From NCBI GenBank assembly GCA_002682825.1, contig NOKP01000018.1, positions 933,783 through 997,782 of the forward strand: a stretch of 64,000 nucleotides of DNA, given 5' to 3'. The position numbers were made by a program, and so were the translations under genes. The notes below the pieces were generated by a model. The model was given only the letters and a program-made list of their open reading frames with translations. It made no database searches and had not been told where the DNA came from. This document shows, piece by piece, positions 11,151-23,440 of the stretch (position 1 is the stretch's first letter; each line of letters starts with the position of its first letter). The DNA comes from Neonectria sp. B-13 (lineage: Eukaryota > Ascomycota > Sordariomycetes > Hypocreales > Nectriaceae).

Positions 11151-14100
11151 TAGCCCGAGGGAACAACGAGGACGGGCATGGAGCTGGCGATAGCGAGTGA
11201 GTGAGAGGGGACATGAAAGCAATAGTCTCTGACCATCAGCTATCCATTTTGCTTGGAGAGACTGGCGAGGGATACTATCTAAAAGGCTATAGAGCTGTGT
11301 ACACAAATTTGTGCTCAGAGCAGGCCCGGGGAGACTCAGAAAGAGATTAAGCATGTTCATGATCAATGTGCCCTGAAGAACGCCCACTGAGACGTGGAGA
11401 GGTGTTGCGGATGGCGGTCTTACTTAATTCGCGAACCATGATCCGCGAACAAGGAAAGGAAAGGAAGTAGAGCCTGTTTGGCGGTGCTTCGGCAACCTCC
11501 ACAGAGTGCACACAACGAACCCCTGTCCAACAGAAAGCGCTAGCGCACACACCAAGGACAGGTGGAGGGAAGAAGCAATTACGGGCGTGGATGGCGCGCG
11601 CAGCTGGACTCATTCTGTCTGATTAAGCCCTCGATTTGGGAAGGGGAGTTTGTTAGTGGCATATGACTTATCATCTGTGACCACCCTCCAGGCCATCGTC
11701 CTCGAGGCCAGCGATCTTGTTCCGGGCAGGGTAATTAACCGAGATGGCTTGTCACTCTGGAGATGCCGGGAAGGGCAGAGAATGGTGACGCGATGGTGAG
11801 ACTTTGGCAGAGCTGTTGAATCGATGATGCCATCGGTAGAGGCAAGACGCGAGGTTTTGAGAGCAACAGCCGACGACTGTTGACCTTTGACCCATGGCAC
11901 ACGAGACAAATGAACTATACAGACTTTTGCCCTCCGAGTGCCTGCCCTGAACTGTTCTTTCGTAGCGCGGGTGTCTCCGAAGGCCTCATATCCGGGCCGA
12001 GCGGAATAACTGGGGCTTGTCACGGGCATGGAACGGAGGTCGGAGACGACAACTCAGTTTTGGGTTTAGTGATCAGCGAACGGCAGGATCTCGACGCCGG
12101 CCGGGAAAACCTCTGATAGACTAAATCTCACCGCGCCGTGAAGGATAGGCAGAGAGCTAGGAAGCAGGAAGTTAGAGGCATGCGAGGCCGAGCGGGAAGT
12201 GGGTTTGTGGATGCGGAAAATAGCGGCGGCCTACCAAGGGGCTCCGACGGATGGCGGACGGATAGCGTAGGGCATCGCCATGTAGCCTAGCAGATGCATG
12301 CACAGCACCTGTTGCCGGCATCATGACCTACAAGACGTGCGTTGTGGGTTTCCGGAACCCGGGATGATCGAGGTTGGTGGCGGATGTGGTCCGTGGCTGG
12401 AGCTGGTTCTGACGGAATGACTCCATTCAGGAATCGCACTGCCAGCAGCGATGAACTAACACCCCCTTCCTACCTAGCACGATATACTACAGAGTATGTG
12501 GCATAGTGCTGTAGCACAAAACCAGGAAACAATCCACGGCCAACACAGGGTGCGTAGCTTTGCACCTCAAGCGAGATCTTCTCATTGTCTTGTTCCGTAT
12601 CATGTCTCATCAAAGGGGGAGGGGGAGGGCGTGCAAGCAACAAACTGCCCACAATAAGAGACCACCCCATCGCCTGTTCCCCCCTGGCCCTGCCCTGGTT
12701 CTTTCTTTGTGTGGGGATGGTCCCACGGACCCCAGATCGACTGGGACTGGCGTTCAATTGCGACTCCAATGAGGGTCGGCTAGCGAGCATCACGACTCAC
12801 AAGAGCGTTGTCTAATTGCGATTGATGCCGCGTCGATTTAACGTAGAGCATCGCGATTAGCTCTCGACATGCTCAGCCCTCGAACGAGAGGAGGACGCGC
12901 AGAGAGCTATCAAAGAGAATCACGGAACTGCCCTTGTTGGTGAACGTGTTGAAGGGAAGGTCGTGATTATTGGCAACGGGAGATGAATGTTGTAGAGGGA
13001 AATGTAGACCAACTCTTGGCTGCTGCGCGCTCATGCAACGCCCGTGCAACGCTGAGGCTCAATTCCGTTATTTTCTCCACGATTTTGATCGCCGTCTTCT
13101 GCGACCCACGCGCAATGCACGATGCAAGATAGAGGATACGCGATACGCAACACACGATAATGACCACTGGTAGGTGCCTCAGCAAACTAGTCTAATTCTG
13201 ATTCACTGCCACTTCCCAACCCTTTTCGTCCATTTTGTATCTATCCTCGGCCTCGCCTGTGTTCTTAGCGTGGCCTTGCCCCATCTTTGTCATGTAACTT
13301 ACAACAGGAACGGAACGTCGCTGGCGGCTGGTCTAGAGTGTTGGCTGTGGAGACGTGATAGTCAATGCACAGACAGGAACACCCCAGGCACACACACACG
13401 TCCCGTCCTAGCTCTCGCATCCCAGCTCACATTAACTCCGGTACACTAACGCTAGGCTTCAGCTCATACTTCCAAGTCCAGACGCAAGAGCCAGGCCCAG
13501 CTGAGCATCCCAGTCGAGAGTCGAGGCGAGGGTGACATATCCGTGCGTACCTGGCTGAGGCTCTAAATCGGTAGATCGGGCTGACAATGATCTCGACGTC
13601 AATAGGGGCCAGGGGTGGGACAAGGACAAGGGGGGGGCAGTGGCATGTATTCGCGTCTTGGTTCTTACGGAGTTAGCCGTAGCCGTAGCCCATTCGTACG
13701 TTTTTGATTTATTGTTTTGTCCTCGGTAGGCTGGCTCCCCACACCCAGCATCCCGGTATCCGTATCCGGCCCCATGCCCACCTTTTGTTGGCCCTGGACT
13801 GTTGGTAGCGGCTGTTAGTACTAGGCGGCTGCAGTTCGTGCAACTCTACTGCAACTCATCCGGCGGCTTCCTTGCGCGAAACGCCTGTCATCAGACGCTA
13901 TTGCTGAGAGGACTAGACAATTAGGGCGCCGATGAATCTATCCGCCAATCTATCCGTCAATCTATCCGAGTCCGGAGCCGACATCCGCTGGACTGAGAAA
14001 ACTCCGGGGGGGACAAAACGGGAGGGAACACAACGGCAACAAAAACGTGCCATTGTCCCATCCCGGCGCAACGTCTTAGAACAACAACGAACGGCGGTTC

Positions 14101-15623
14101 CCCCGTTTTGACCTGCAGCGGGTGCACGTCTCTCGGCTGCAAGACGCTGCGCGGGTGATGGCGCAGTTTTCCAGAGCCGACACACCTGAGCGGCGCGTTC
14201 GTGACCTGTGTGAGACCTGCACCGCGATCAAACCCTTGTTGTTACCTTTCCTCGTCAGGGCCAGATTGCTGTTCATGCTCCGTGGCGGGACTCGCTTGCA
14301 CGTCGAGATCCACATCTTCACCTTCCGTGAGGCCGGAGTGAACTGTCGTTTTTCCAACCAGCCTTTCTCGGGAGTGGGAGCGGAGCGGGTTGTGGGAGGA
14401 GGAGGCAGTACGTAGATGGAAGGAGGAGGAGGGGTGGCATATCTTTGCTTACACGCGCAAAACACGCTTTCTCTTTCTGTCTTCGAGTGACAGTAGACGA
14501 ACCAACAACTTAGTGGTCTAACCAACTCACTCACTCACTCAGTCGCGCACCCAGTCGCGTACATCACATACAGACGGCGGATCCTCTCGGCGAGATAGCA
14601 CTGTCTCACTCACGACGGACCATTGTGCGGAGATTTGTGCAAGCTGCCATTCCAAGCTCTGTCCCATTCCTCGGGCCCATTGCAGCTGGGGGCGAAATAA
14701 CTAGCAGGGCACAGGGCGATCGGGCAATCACCCGAAGCCCCATTTCCGTGGGCGTTCCATGGGTCGATTTCCCTGGTCCCTTGGAGGAGCGAGAGGGTGT
14801 GGACGTGCGAGCGTGGGGCTTGGCCTCCTCCCGGGTGGTGGCCTATTGAGAAGTGTGAAGTCCGAGTGTCAGTATGGTGTCAGTATGGTGCCAAGTGTTG
14901 AGAGGCGTAAAGCTGTCAGGTGTGAGGTGAGTCGTCGAGGGTTCACGTCTGATCCGATTAACCACCCCTGGGGTCGAGTTCATGCAGGCACCCGAACTAG
15001 CATTTTGGGCCATCCACTTGCCTTGGCTTTCTTGGCACTCTTGGTACTCCTCGTCCCTGTTCATCCCTCGGCGTGGTTGCATCATCCCTCCTCCATTGTC
15101 AGTTAGTCCATCGGATCCGCACTGGGTTCAGGCCCTCAGAATTGGCCGTCGGGGTGGCGATACGGTCGACTCTTTTGAGTCCTCCAAGTTTACGCCCCCA
15201 GTCCCCTCTGAACGTGCATGTCCAATGCAGGAGGGCCTTTTAGACCTAGACTAGAGCTCTTTGTTCCTTTTCTGACTGCACCTGATCTTAGGTCATGCAT
15301 CCTCGTCCCTCCAATACTGTATAAACCGGCCCATGTCTTGACCAAAACCAAAAAGCTGACAGCCGTCGAGGGGCCAGCGAAACATCGAGAGACCCGACGC
15401 TTGATACCCTGACTAGCTCATCCGAAACCCCATTTTTCGTTCTATGCGAGCCATCATAGCTCATAGTGGAGATTGCGCCTCTCCCGCCCTGCCTCATCGG
15501 ACCCGTCGCGATAGCCCATAGACCCAGTTCCATTCTTGACCTGGGCTACACATCTGTCTCTCGGTCCCTTTTTATTAGCACCATCATACGCAAGACTTGT
15601 CGGGGGGTCCATCTGCACCTCTC

Positions 15624-15704
15624 ATGTCTCAGACCCGCTGGCTCTCTGCTGCACTGTTCATTCCACCTCAACGGTATATCTTCAAGGGGCGTCCGTCCTT
15701 GTGA
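15624..15704 (+). promoter_or_regulatory. Upstream ORF (26 codons) in the leader of the C2H2 gene
   Basis: ATG at 15624 opens a 26-codon frame closed by TGA at 15702, about 250 bases before the main start. Whether it lies on the transcript is unknown, because the transcription start is not visible; the leader downstream is pyrimidine-rich, as fungal leaders often are. Confidence 0.35.
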
Positions 15705-15767
15705 ATAAAAAAACATTCCGACAAGAATCATTAGACCTTGGGGCCTCTCTACGCACTCGACCTTGCA

Positions 15768-15782
15768 ATGCCTCTTGCCTGA
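15768..15782 (+). promoter_or_regulatory. Minimal upstream ORF (4 codons)
   Basis: ATG CCT CTT GCC TGA, encoding MPLA, starts 186 bases before the main ATG at 15954. This close to the coding region it is likely to be in the mRNA and could lower translation of the main ORF. Confidence 0.4.
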
Positions 15783-15953
15783 CCCTCTTTCTTACAACTT
15801 TGTGGAAACGGATCCTAAGCATTATCACTCTCCTTACTCGAGGGATTCGGATAACAACATTACTCAACGACAGACCTACTCCTTTCAATACCCAAACACA
15901 CTCTCCCTCCATCTTCTCTCTACAAACACCACCTTCTATCCCTTTCATCCACA

Positions 15954-17112
15954 ATGCAGTTCGAGTCGGATTTCCGGTTTGAAATGGACGACAGCTTCAG
16001 CCTGTGCAGTCAGTCCTTGTCATGCCCCTCCACCTCGACCAGCTTCTCTTCCGCCTCATCAGCCTACGACCCGTTCACTCCCACCTCTCGACGATCAACA
16101 CCTCATGAGCTGGCCACTCTAGAATTCGATGGCAGCTATAACAGCGGCATGCAGAGAGTCGACCTGACTCCTCCATCGACCCTGAGCAAGTGCATGTTCG
16201 GTCCTGTCAAGACCGAGCCCGACCAGATGCCCTTCCCCGAGGGTCTACCGAACACTCCCTTGAAGCGGGAGAGCATGGGCTTCGACTACGAACAGATGAT
16301 GGAGATGAACATGGCACAGCACGGCTCCATGGGCTCTCTGACTCCCTCCAACTCCTTTGGCATGTACGGCATCTCCCCCGAGGCGGCCATGGGAGCAACC
16401 TCGTTCATGATGACTCCCACGCAGAGCCTCTCTGGCTCTGACAACGCCGACACCTCCTCATCGTGGTCCTGTGCCAACGACAGCCCCATTTCCTTCTTCC
16501 CCAACAAGCAGCAATTACCCAACGAATTGGAGGTCATCGAGCTTGACCGACACTCCATGTCGCCATACCATTTCCATGACCCGACGTCGCCCAACAGGAT
16601 GCGAGCGGAGAGGAAGATGGTTGTGCACGAGATCCAGCGCAAGACCAATGAGCTTCAGGCAGCGCAGATTTGCACCACGAGAAAGCGGTCTGTTAAGCCT
16701 GACTCGGCCCAAGTGGACGTGGTCCGCCGAGCCATGTGCAAATGTGACTACCCCGGATGCCACAAGGCGTTCCGACGCAACGAGCATCTCAAGCGTCACA
16801 AGCAAACGTGAGTTCTCCGCCACTCTCTTCCACATTATAACTTCACAGGATCATGGCACTGACAATGGCTTTTATAGTTTCCACGGCGAGGGCCCCAACC
16901 GGTTCTCATGTGAGTTCTGCGGCAAGGATCAGTTCAACCGCCAGGACAACCTCAACAACCACCGCAAGCTACATGCCCGGCCCAACAGCCGCAACCGCGG
17001 CGTCGAGTACATCCCCGCTGCGGTGCCTGTCATTGAGCAGGAGGAGCGCAGCCGGAAGCGACGAGCACCCTCCAAGGCCAAGTCGGCTGAGAAGCGGGAT
17101 CTCGACTACTAG
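15954..17112 (+). CDS. C2H2 zinc-finger regulator, BrlA-like
   Basis: Two exons, 15954-16807 and 16878-17112, with a 70-nt intron that splits the first finger, give about 362 residues. Finger 1 is C264-x4-C269-x12-H282-x4-H287 (PGCHKAFRRNEHLKRH), its last histidine coming from exon 2. Finger 2 is C296-x2-C299-x13-H313-x3-H317 (CEFCGKDQFNRQDNLNNHRK). Between start and fingers the chain is Ser/Thr/Pro/Met-rich and acidic, as in activation domains. After the fingers comes a basic tail (EERSRKRRAPSKAK), a probable nuclear signal. The tail after the fingers resembles Sordariomycete proteins named BrlA, the regulator that switches on conidiation; this is recalled, not searched. The very long upstream region suits a developmentally controlled gene. 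C2H2 identity is sure; the conidiation role is inference. Confidence 0.8.
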
Positions 17113-17261
17113 ACCGAGGGGACTGATGAACGCCCTGGGTACTTTTCTCGGAGTAATAATAATGCATCTCGCCCTGTAATGAATCTCGGGGAGGGAAAAG
17201 AAAAGTTGAGGCGGGTGGAGACTGAGATGAGACACGCAGCAAATCACTCGCGCCCGTCTGG

Positions 17262-17305
17262 ACACGCACACACATTCACACGCACACACACGCACATTTA
17301 CATAC
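17262..17305. repeat. CA-rich microsatellite
   Basis: Imperfect CACA/CACG dinucleotide repeat in the 3' flank of the C2H2 gene. Confidence 0.7.
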
Positions 17306-20301
17306 ACGACCACCCAAGGGAAGAGAAAAAACAGAGAGATGCAAGCCACAGCGTCATCTCGCCGATGCCGTTGATCATCACGGCAACGAGGCACAAAAGG
17401 AGGTGTCCCCATCGGAAACATGGCAGGCAGGTGGCGGAGGCGCAGAAGTAGGATATGTGTCGAGCAATGGGCGGTGGCTCCGACTTTCTGGTCTGTTCTT
17501 TGTTGCACGGTTTTTATTTGCCCCACACATCCGAGTTCATTTTCACCGGTGTACAGGCGTTATTTTGTGGCTTTTTGCGTTATGGGGGATCGTTATTGTG
17601 TTGCTTTGTTCGTCATTTTCTCTCTCACACGCGCGCCCCTTGGACAGGAGCAGGGTTCAACCCATTTGATATCCGGAGCATGGGTGGAGACAGGAATGGA
17701 AATATTAGGGAAGTCATATCCTCTTCGGCAGTATCGATTATCAGATTGACTCCATATTGTTTTCAAAGGATGATTTGTCAGAGTTGGGGAAGGTATTGCG
17801 TGAGTATGGGCTGCCGGGGCGGTGGGTGAGTGTTGGCCTGGATTGGGGGCGGCTGGGGAACAGGCATGGGAGGTTAAGCATTCGGCTAATACCAAACAGT
17901 ACCTTGTTGTATCTTTAGTTATCAAGCTTGTAATCTAGGTAGTATACGCCGGCGGCAAAAAGAAGACGTTTCACAAAGGTTCCCTTAGCCATCATTGTCT
18001 AGTCACGACCTAACAACTCCACAACCTCTCAACAATACAATTCCTTCCATCCTTAGGTGTTCTAGTGGTACGTAAATTCGAAGAAACACACTCTCGCTTA
18101 CAGGTTAGAGCCCTCCCTTGTCTTAGATCCTAGATGAGCATCCGACAGGAGAGGAATCCTCGGCCGCGCCAAGGTTTGCGACCCTTTCGGGTACTGCCAT
18201 GTGCTTTTTCGGATCATGCGCATTCTATGTACCTTTTCGCCTTAGTCCACGTTGCTGCGCAGCAGCTTTGCATCTTGCATGAAGCAGATGCTGGAGACGA
18301 GGGGTAATAAGCCGAGATAGATGAGTGAGGCAATGATAGCCATCGCCTGTGCTGAAAGCGGTTCTTGACCTGATCCCCGACACACTCCACTTGAAGAAGG
18401 GGCTCATATCTCAGCGCCGCCAGGTCGCCGACTTCCTGATCACATCACTGGGAGCCGCCACAGCTGGAACACGGCTTTTCCGAGTGAGGATTAGACTGGC
18501 TAAGAAGGATACTTGGCTCAGCACACAACTTAACGAGATTTAGGGAGGGGGGGCTGGATCCTGGTGTTGTCCGTGTGCTCTGCGGCTGTGGCTGACTGGT
18601 GGAATGGAAGACGGACTGGTGGAGCGAACGAAACGATGGCTTTGATCTTGGAGAAGAAAGAAGAAAAAAACGCGCCCTAAAAAACAAGGAAAAATAGACA
18701 AGGGCTTGCGCGAGGTTTCGGGAGCATCGATCGGTCGTGTGGATATTGTGGGGGTACCCGATCCGATGCGGCCTGCATAACCTAGTTAAGGCACGTACGA
18801 TCGCTGTAAATAGCGCTGGGGGCTGGGATCGAGCAAGGGTGTCTGTCATTCACTCATTGACGGAGGTTTGTCTTGTGTATGAGACTGCAAGAGACAGCCC
18901 CGGCGATGGGAAACATCTTCTGAATAGGATCCTTGAACTAATCTTATGCCATTGTTGGTCGGAAGAAGAATGGCAATTGCAAATAGGGCCAACCTTGTTT
19001 CGACGCACAGGCTGGCAATCTCGGCCTGCCGCATCGAGGTGAGCGGGCGTAAGGGTCCGTAAGCTAGCGGGATGGAGGCTGTCGTGGCGCCAACGGCTGA
19101 ATGGAAAAGGTTCTGGATGTGTGCGACAAGAAGCCACACTCAGATTGAATAACAGGGTGGCTAGCCACGGCGTCATAGTGTGTTCCCAGTGATATCCAAT
19201 AGCAGTGCAATCAAGGCCACCAGGGACCATCAGGCCATCAAAGGACTCTTCCATTCCACCAATCTGCGCCCACTTGGATGTTTATGTTGCAAACACCTTT
19301 GTTTCCTCTCGGCTTCCCCGAAGCGGCCATGTTCCTGGGGTATCGCACTGGACGAATACAACGCCGTCATTTCATTCTTTCTGGATTCATTCTCTCGTCT
19401 CCGCCCAGTCCAACCGTCGCTGATGTGCGCCAGAGCCGGCCGTTCATCGTCCCGCATCAGAGCGGGCACCGGCCCCCCGGGGAAGCTAACAGCTAACTCC
19501 GCGCCCGCTGGACGGCGAGGCCCGCTAAAAGCCGGTTGATGGCTTGCTAGGGGAAGTTCATCGCCCCGTAGGGCGGGCAGGCTCCGTTGAGCAGCAGGTG
19601 CCGCGCCGTAGTCTGCAGGCAGATGGGACAGGGCCAAGTCATCTGCCTTTCGGAAATAGCGGCATGTCTCCATACAAGAGAGATTGATGATGAGAGTCCC
19701 GCTGATTCAGCCATACTGCAGCTGGGCGAACGATAGCCGTTAAGCACCGAGTGGGTTTACGTTACATGCCTTAGGACTCAGGCAGGCCCAGGCATTCGCG
19801 CAACGGCTGGTTCTGCGGATGAGTTGCATACATCCGAAGCCTGCCTGCTTGCCTGCCTGCCGCCCGCCCGCCCCCGCCTGCCTTTGTCATCTCCACCTCG
19901 ACGCGCCGACGATCGCTAAATCTACAACCAAACGAACCCCGCCAAGTCCATCCACCATTCATTCACCCACCATTTACGCTATCCACGCCATCAACACGCT
20001 GCGCGCCGACCACCTCGCCGACTGTATCTCGTCTTCATCTGTCACATCTTGCCAGAAAGATGACAGCTCAACCCTGATCTGCGCTCCAACCCTCCCATTC
20101 CAGCAAGGCTCTTGCCCTGGTCTAGCCGAGACCTTCACCGCTTGGCATCGATTCCACTGCCAGACGCTCGAAACGGCGAGGTGCTTGGAGGACTTTGCTC
20201 TCCTTGGTCCTGGTCTTGTTGGCGTCGTCGTCTTCTGATCCTCTGATCCTTCGCTTCCTGCTGCCCTCCTGCGCGGGCGGCCCGCTACGTCACTGTCCAT
20301 T

Positions 20302-20324
20302 CCATCGCCATCGCCATCGCCATC
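20302..20324. repeat. CCATCG hexamer repeat
   Basis: About four consecutive CCATCG units in non-coding DNA. Confidence 0.75.
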
Positions 20325-20923
20325 TTTGTGCGACCACACTCCGTCCCTTTTTGGCATCGTGGCCTCCACCCGCGATATCTGCGGTGTTCCATAGCCCCTC
20401 TACCCTCAATAATCGCCGTCGAAGAAGCAAAAGGACCCGCTTGCTCCTTTAAGAGCCACAGCCAGTCGCTTACTCCACAGGAAACAAGGCCGCGACATTC
20501 TCATTCTGGATCCATCGTCTGCCGCTCTTTTATTCTGTCACTCACAAGGTGTATGGTCTGAAAGCGAACAGTGCGCAAATGCAGCTGAGCCCCTTTGCCC
20601 CTCCGCCATCTTCGCTTGGATCTTTGTCTGTCTGCCAAGTCTCTCCTCCCAGCTGAGCCTCTTATTTCTGATGTAAGCCTGTGCCGTCCGTCCTGCTCTG
20701 CGAAATCCCCAAATCCGAGAACTTGTGCATAATCAACCGGCCCAGACCAACGATAGCCGCCTCTTTCCGTATCTTGTGGAAATTGGCTCTTGTTGAACCT
20801 GTAATTCGTTCACTTGTATCATAATATTATCGACATCTAAGAATCTCTACAACACTTTCATCAACGGAGAGACCAATCCAAGGACAAGCTCCATGCAGTG
20901 GCTTAGAATGCTCCATTTTGACC

Positions 20924-23312
20924 ATGGCATCACTTCCCTCCTATCACGAGGCCACGGCACGTCCAGATTGGCTTCAACTGGTGGCGCCCTTTGTAGTGCC
21001 CAGCGACTATCCGAACCTTTGCCTGGTTGGTAGACGCTTCTGGCATGTCTTTGCGCCCCGCCTTTGGCTCAACGTCTTGATGTCCGCCCGGCAGGCTGGA
21101 TTGCAATCAGGAGACGGTGAGTTCGGCCACATCAGACTCTCTCATTGGTCACTTTGTCTTAGTCTTAGTGACACTGACACAATTCTGTTCAGACTTAGCG
21201 TGGTGGTTTAATTTCGTCTTCGATCAGCTTGAGCGCACGGAACCCAAGACTCGAGCCTTGGTTCGCGTCCTCGACGCAAGAGACTTTGCAAAGGACTCGT
21301 GTCACTTTGCTTTAGGCCAACAGGAAAAGTCTTTGAGTCAGAGCTTCAAGCGGGCGCTGATCCTCCTACCCAACTTGACTTGCATTCTTCTCGATGGTCA
21401 GGCGGATTTAGATCCAGGCACCTTCCTTGTTAGTGCCGGGTCAGAAACCACAGATGAGCGGCTACTTCTCCTGAGCATTGCCAATTGTCCATCCCCCTTG
21501 CCTAGCAGCCTTTTTGACTTTCCTCGCTTGAGCGGCCTAGTCTATCTCGACATATCTGGTGTTCCTGGTTCCATTTGGCCGATGATTCAACCATCTCGAT
21601 TGCCAGACCTACGTATCCTCAAGATTCGTAACCGCGAGGTTGACGACGTGGTGCTTAATACCCTGGCCCTCAGTTTTGGGGTTCGTCTCTGGAGCTTGGA
21701 TATCAGTGAAAACAGATTAACCGACGCCGTCATTGACACTCTTACCTCAAAATGCTGCCGCTCAAGCAATCTTCGGTCCGAAGCCTACTTTCGAGTGGAG
21801 GGGAAACTTGACCCGGCTCACGGGGGAGCCCCTGACTATGGAAGCTTCGTCTTCGTAGAGGAATCGGAGTTTAGTGGCTCCTTCTCCCACCCGGAACGGT
21901 ATCTCGTTGACACCCCAATGTACATGGCCGACCCCGAATCTGGATCACAAGAGTATCAAGCCTTTCGGTTCAATGGCCAAAGCCGAATTAAGCGGGACTC
22001 TGTGGATGCCGTGTCCCATGCATTTTTGGGTCAAGATCGCCATCTGTCTGTGGATAGCTATCGCGATTGTCTGGGTCTCACCCATTTGAAACTGTCCAAC
22101 AACCAGATGTCATCCTTCGGCATTGAGAAGTTGCTCAGGGCTTCCAGGGGTCATTTGGAGGAACTGGCGTGCGATTCCATGCCGGTGATCATCCCCCCCA
22201 AAACCACTTCTCGGCTGTGGCCCAGATCGGCTATGTTGTATGGAATACTGAATGCAGCTCATTTCCTCAGACCTGTGTTCTCGTCCAATCTCCGTACCCT
22301 CAGATTGCACCACTCTGTGGTTACGCAGATCCCCACGTTGGAGATTAACGATCTATCGACAATGAGTCGGTTGTATATCGCCGAGACCTCGATTCTATCG
22401 CGCACGCAGAAGGCCTATCCTCAGTCCTTTGTTCCAGACATGAATCCGCGCTTGACGTCGCTGACCCTCACGCGTATCCCCCGGCGGTCATCAGGCCCAC
22501 TGATCACCCGGCTGGTCCAGTTTCTCAGGTTGTTGTCGATCCAAGAGAGGGCAATTTACGATGCGAACACGATGGCGTCATCGTGGCGTGGTTCTGTTTT
22601 ATTAGAGGGTCTGAGACATCTTCGCTTGGAGTTTGAGCCGGACCCCAGAGAGGAGGGCTTCTCCACGGCGGAAGATCTTGATGCCGAGGAATTGATGAAC
22701 AGCGGAGAACAAGGGTTTAGTTTCTTTGATGACGGAAAGGCGAGACGACAATCAACATCGACGTCACAGCTGGCCAGCCCTCAAGGAGATGCATGTTCTA
22801 GCGGGGGGGCTGCCCGTCAGCGCGAAAACGACGAGTCGGACCAAGTGGACGGCGATTTCATGACCCACCATGGGGAATGGAACGGGAAGGCCTTCTCGGC
22901 ACCAGTCTGGATAGGACCCAAGGTGCCGAATAGCAACTATGTAATTAATGACTATCGGAGGTTGGTATTGAAATACAAGCTTCGGGATGGAGTTGGTCCG
23001 GTGACGGCAAGTCAAGTGATTGCCGGCGCACCTGACAAGTCCTTTATCTTCCACACGGCGTGGTGTATGGCAATAATGCCCAAGAAGGTCGAAGCACCGC
23101 CGTGGGCCGAGCTCACCAACATGAAGGATGTTTTGCAGGAGCTAAGGCAGTTTCGGTTGTCGGGACGAGCCAAGTACTCGGACATCAAGAAACGAACATC
23201 TGGAGGGAAGAAAGTTCCTCCAGGCGAACCTCATTATTTTTGGATGGGGAAACTGGAAGTTTCCAGAGAGGACCCAATGCCTCATGGCAGACCATCACAG
23301 TATTGGAGGTGA
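20924..23312 (+). CDS. Leucine-rich-repeat protein with F-box-like N-terminus
   Basis: Two exons, 20924-21116 and 21193-23312, with a 76-nt intron, give about 770 residues. The first 50 residues (DWLQLVAPFVVPSDYPNLCLV, then RRFWHVFAPRLW) resemble the F-box-like start of many fungal LRR proteins. Irregular LRRs follow: LSGLVYLDISG, LPDLRILKIRN, LWSLDISENRLTDAVI, LGLTHLKLSNNQMSSFGIEK, LRTLRLHHSVV, LTSLTLTRIPRR and LRHLRLEFEPDP. The C-terminal quarter has an acidic, Ser-rich disordered part, then a more ordered block (WIGPKVPNSNYV). Family knowledge: such proteins are often SCF ubiquitin-ligase substrate receptors; that role is not proven here because the F-box is degenerate. An ATG at 20924 was chosen; a TTG two codons upstream extends the frame but is not a normal start. 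Confidence 0.75.
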
Positions 23313-23440
23313 AATAAACGTCAGGATTAGGCTTGTTTCTTGAAACTGGTATGTGCAATTGCCATGGATATTTACAAGTATGTACACTAAAAGATTACCC
23401 CAGAGACTCCCACGCCTACTATGTCCTGATCCGCTGTCGT

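Larger units (their letters stand above)
8274..15623. other. Gene-poor region of about 7.3 kb
   Basis: No gene can be supported on either strand. Short open frames are many but lack recognisable domains, plausible introns or conserved composition. The region contains a 14-bp direct duplication near 8981-9014, a GA-rich purine stretch at about 11090-11150, a C/G-rich zone at 13600-13640, a TCAC/ACTC repeat near 14525-14540, and an 11-bp duplication near 14870-14890. The last part probably includes promoter and leader of the downstream C2H2 regulator. Confidence 0.6.
17113..20923. other. Intergenic, no gene supported
   Basis: About 3.8 kb between two plus-strand genes. It starts with the 3' flank of the C2H2 gene, including an AC-rich microsatellite at about 17262-17305. 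Near 19836-19885 there is a CTGC/CCCG-rich low-complexity run and at 20302-20324 a CCATCG hexamer repeat. The stretch from about 20380 is pyrimidine-rich and is probably promoter and leader of the LRR gene. Open frames up to 147 codons show no domain. Confidence 0.55.

Noticed and set aside
18056..18130. tRNA-like stretch with an A-box-like GGTGTTCTAGTGGTA and a weak B-box-like GGTTAGAGCCC
   Set aside because: The T-arm stem does not pair, no acceptor stem or anticodon arm can be drawn.
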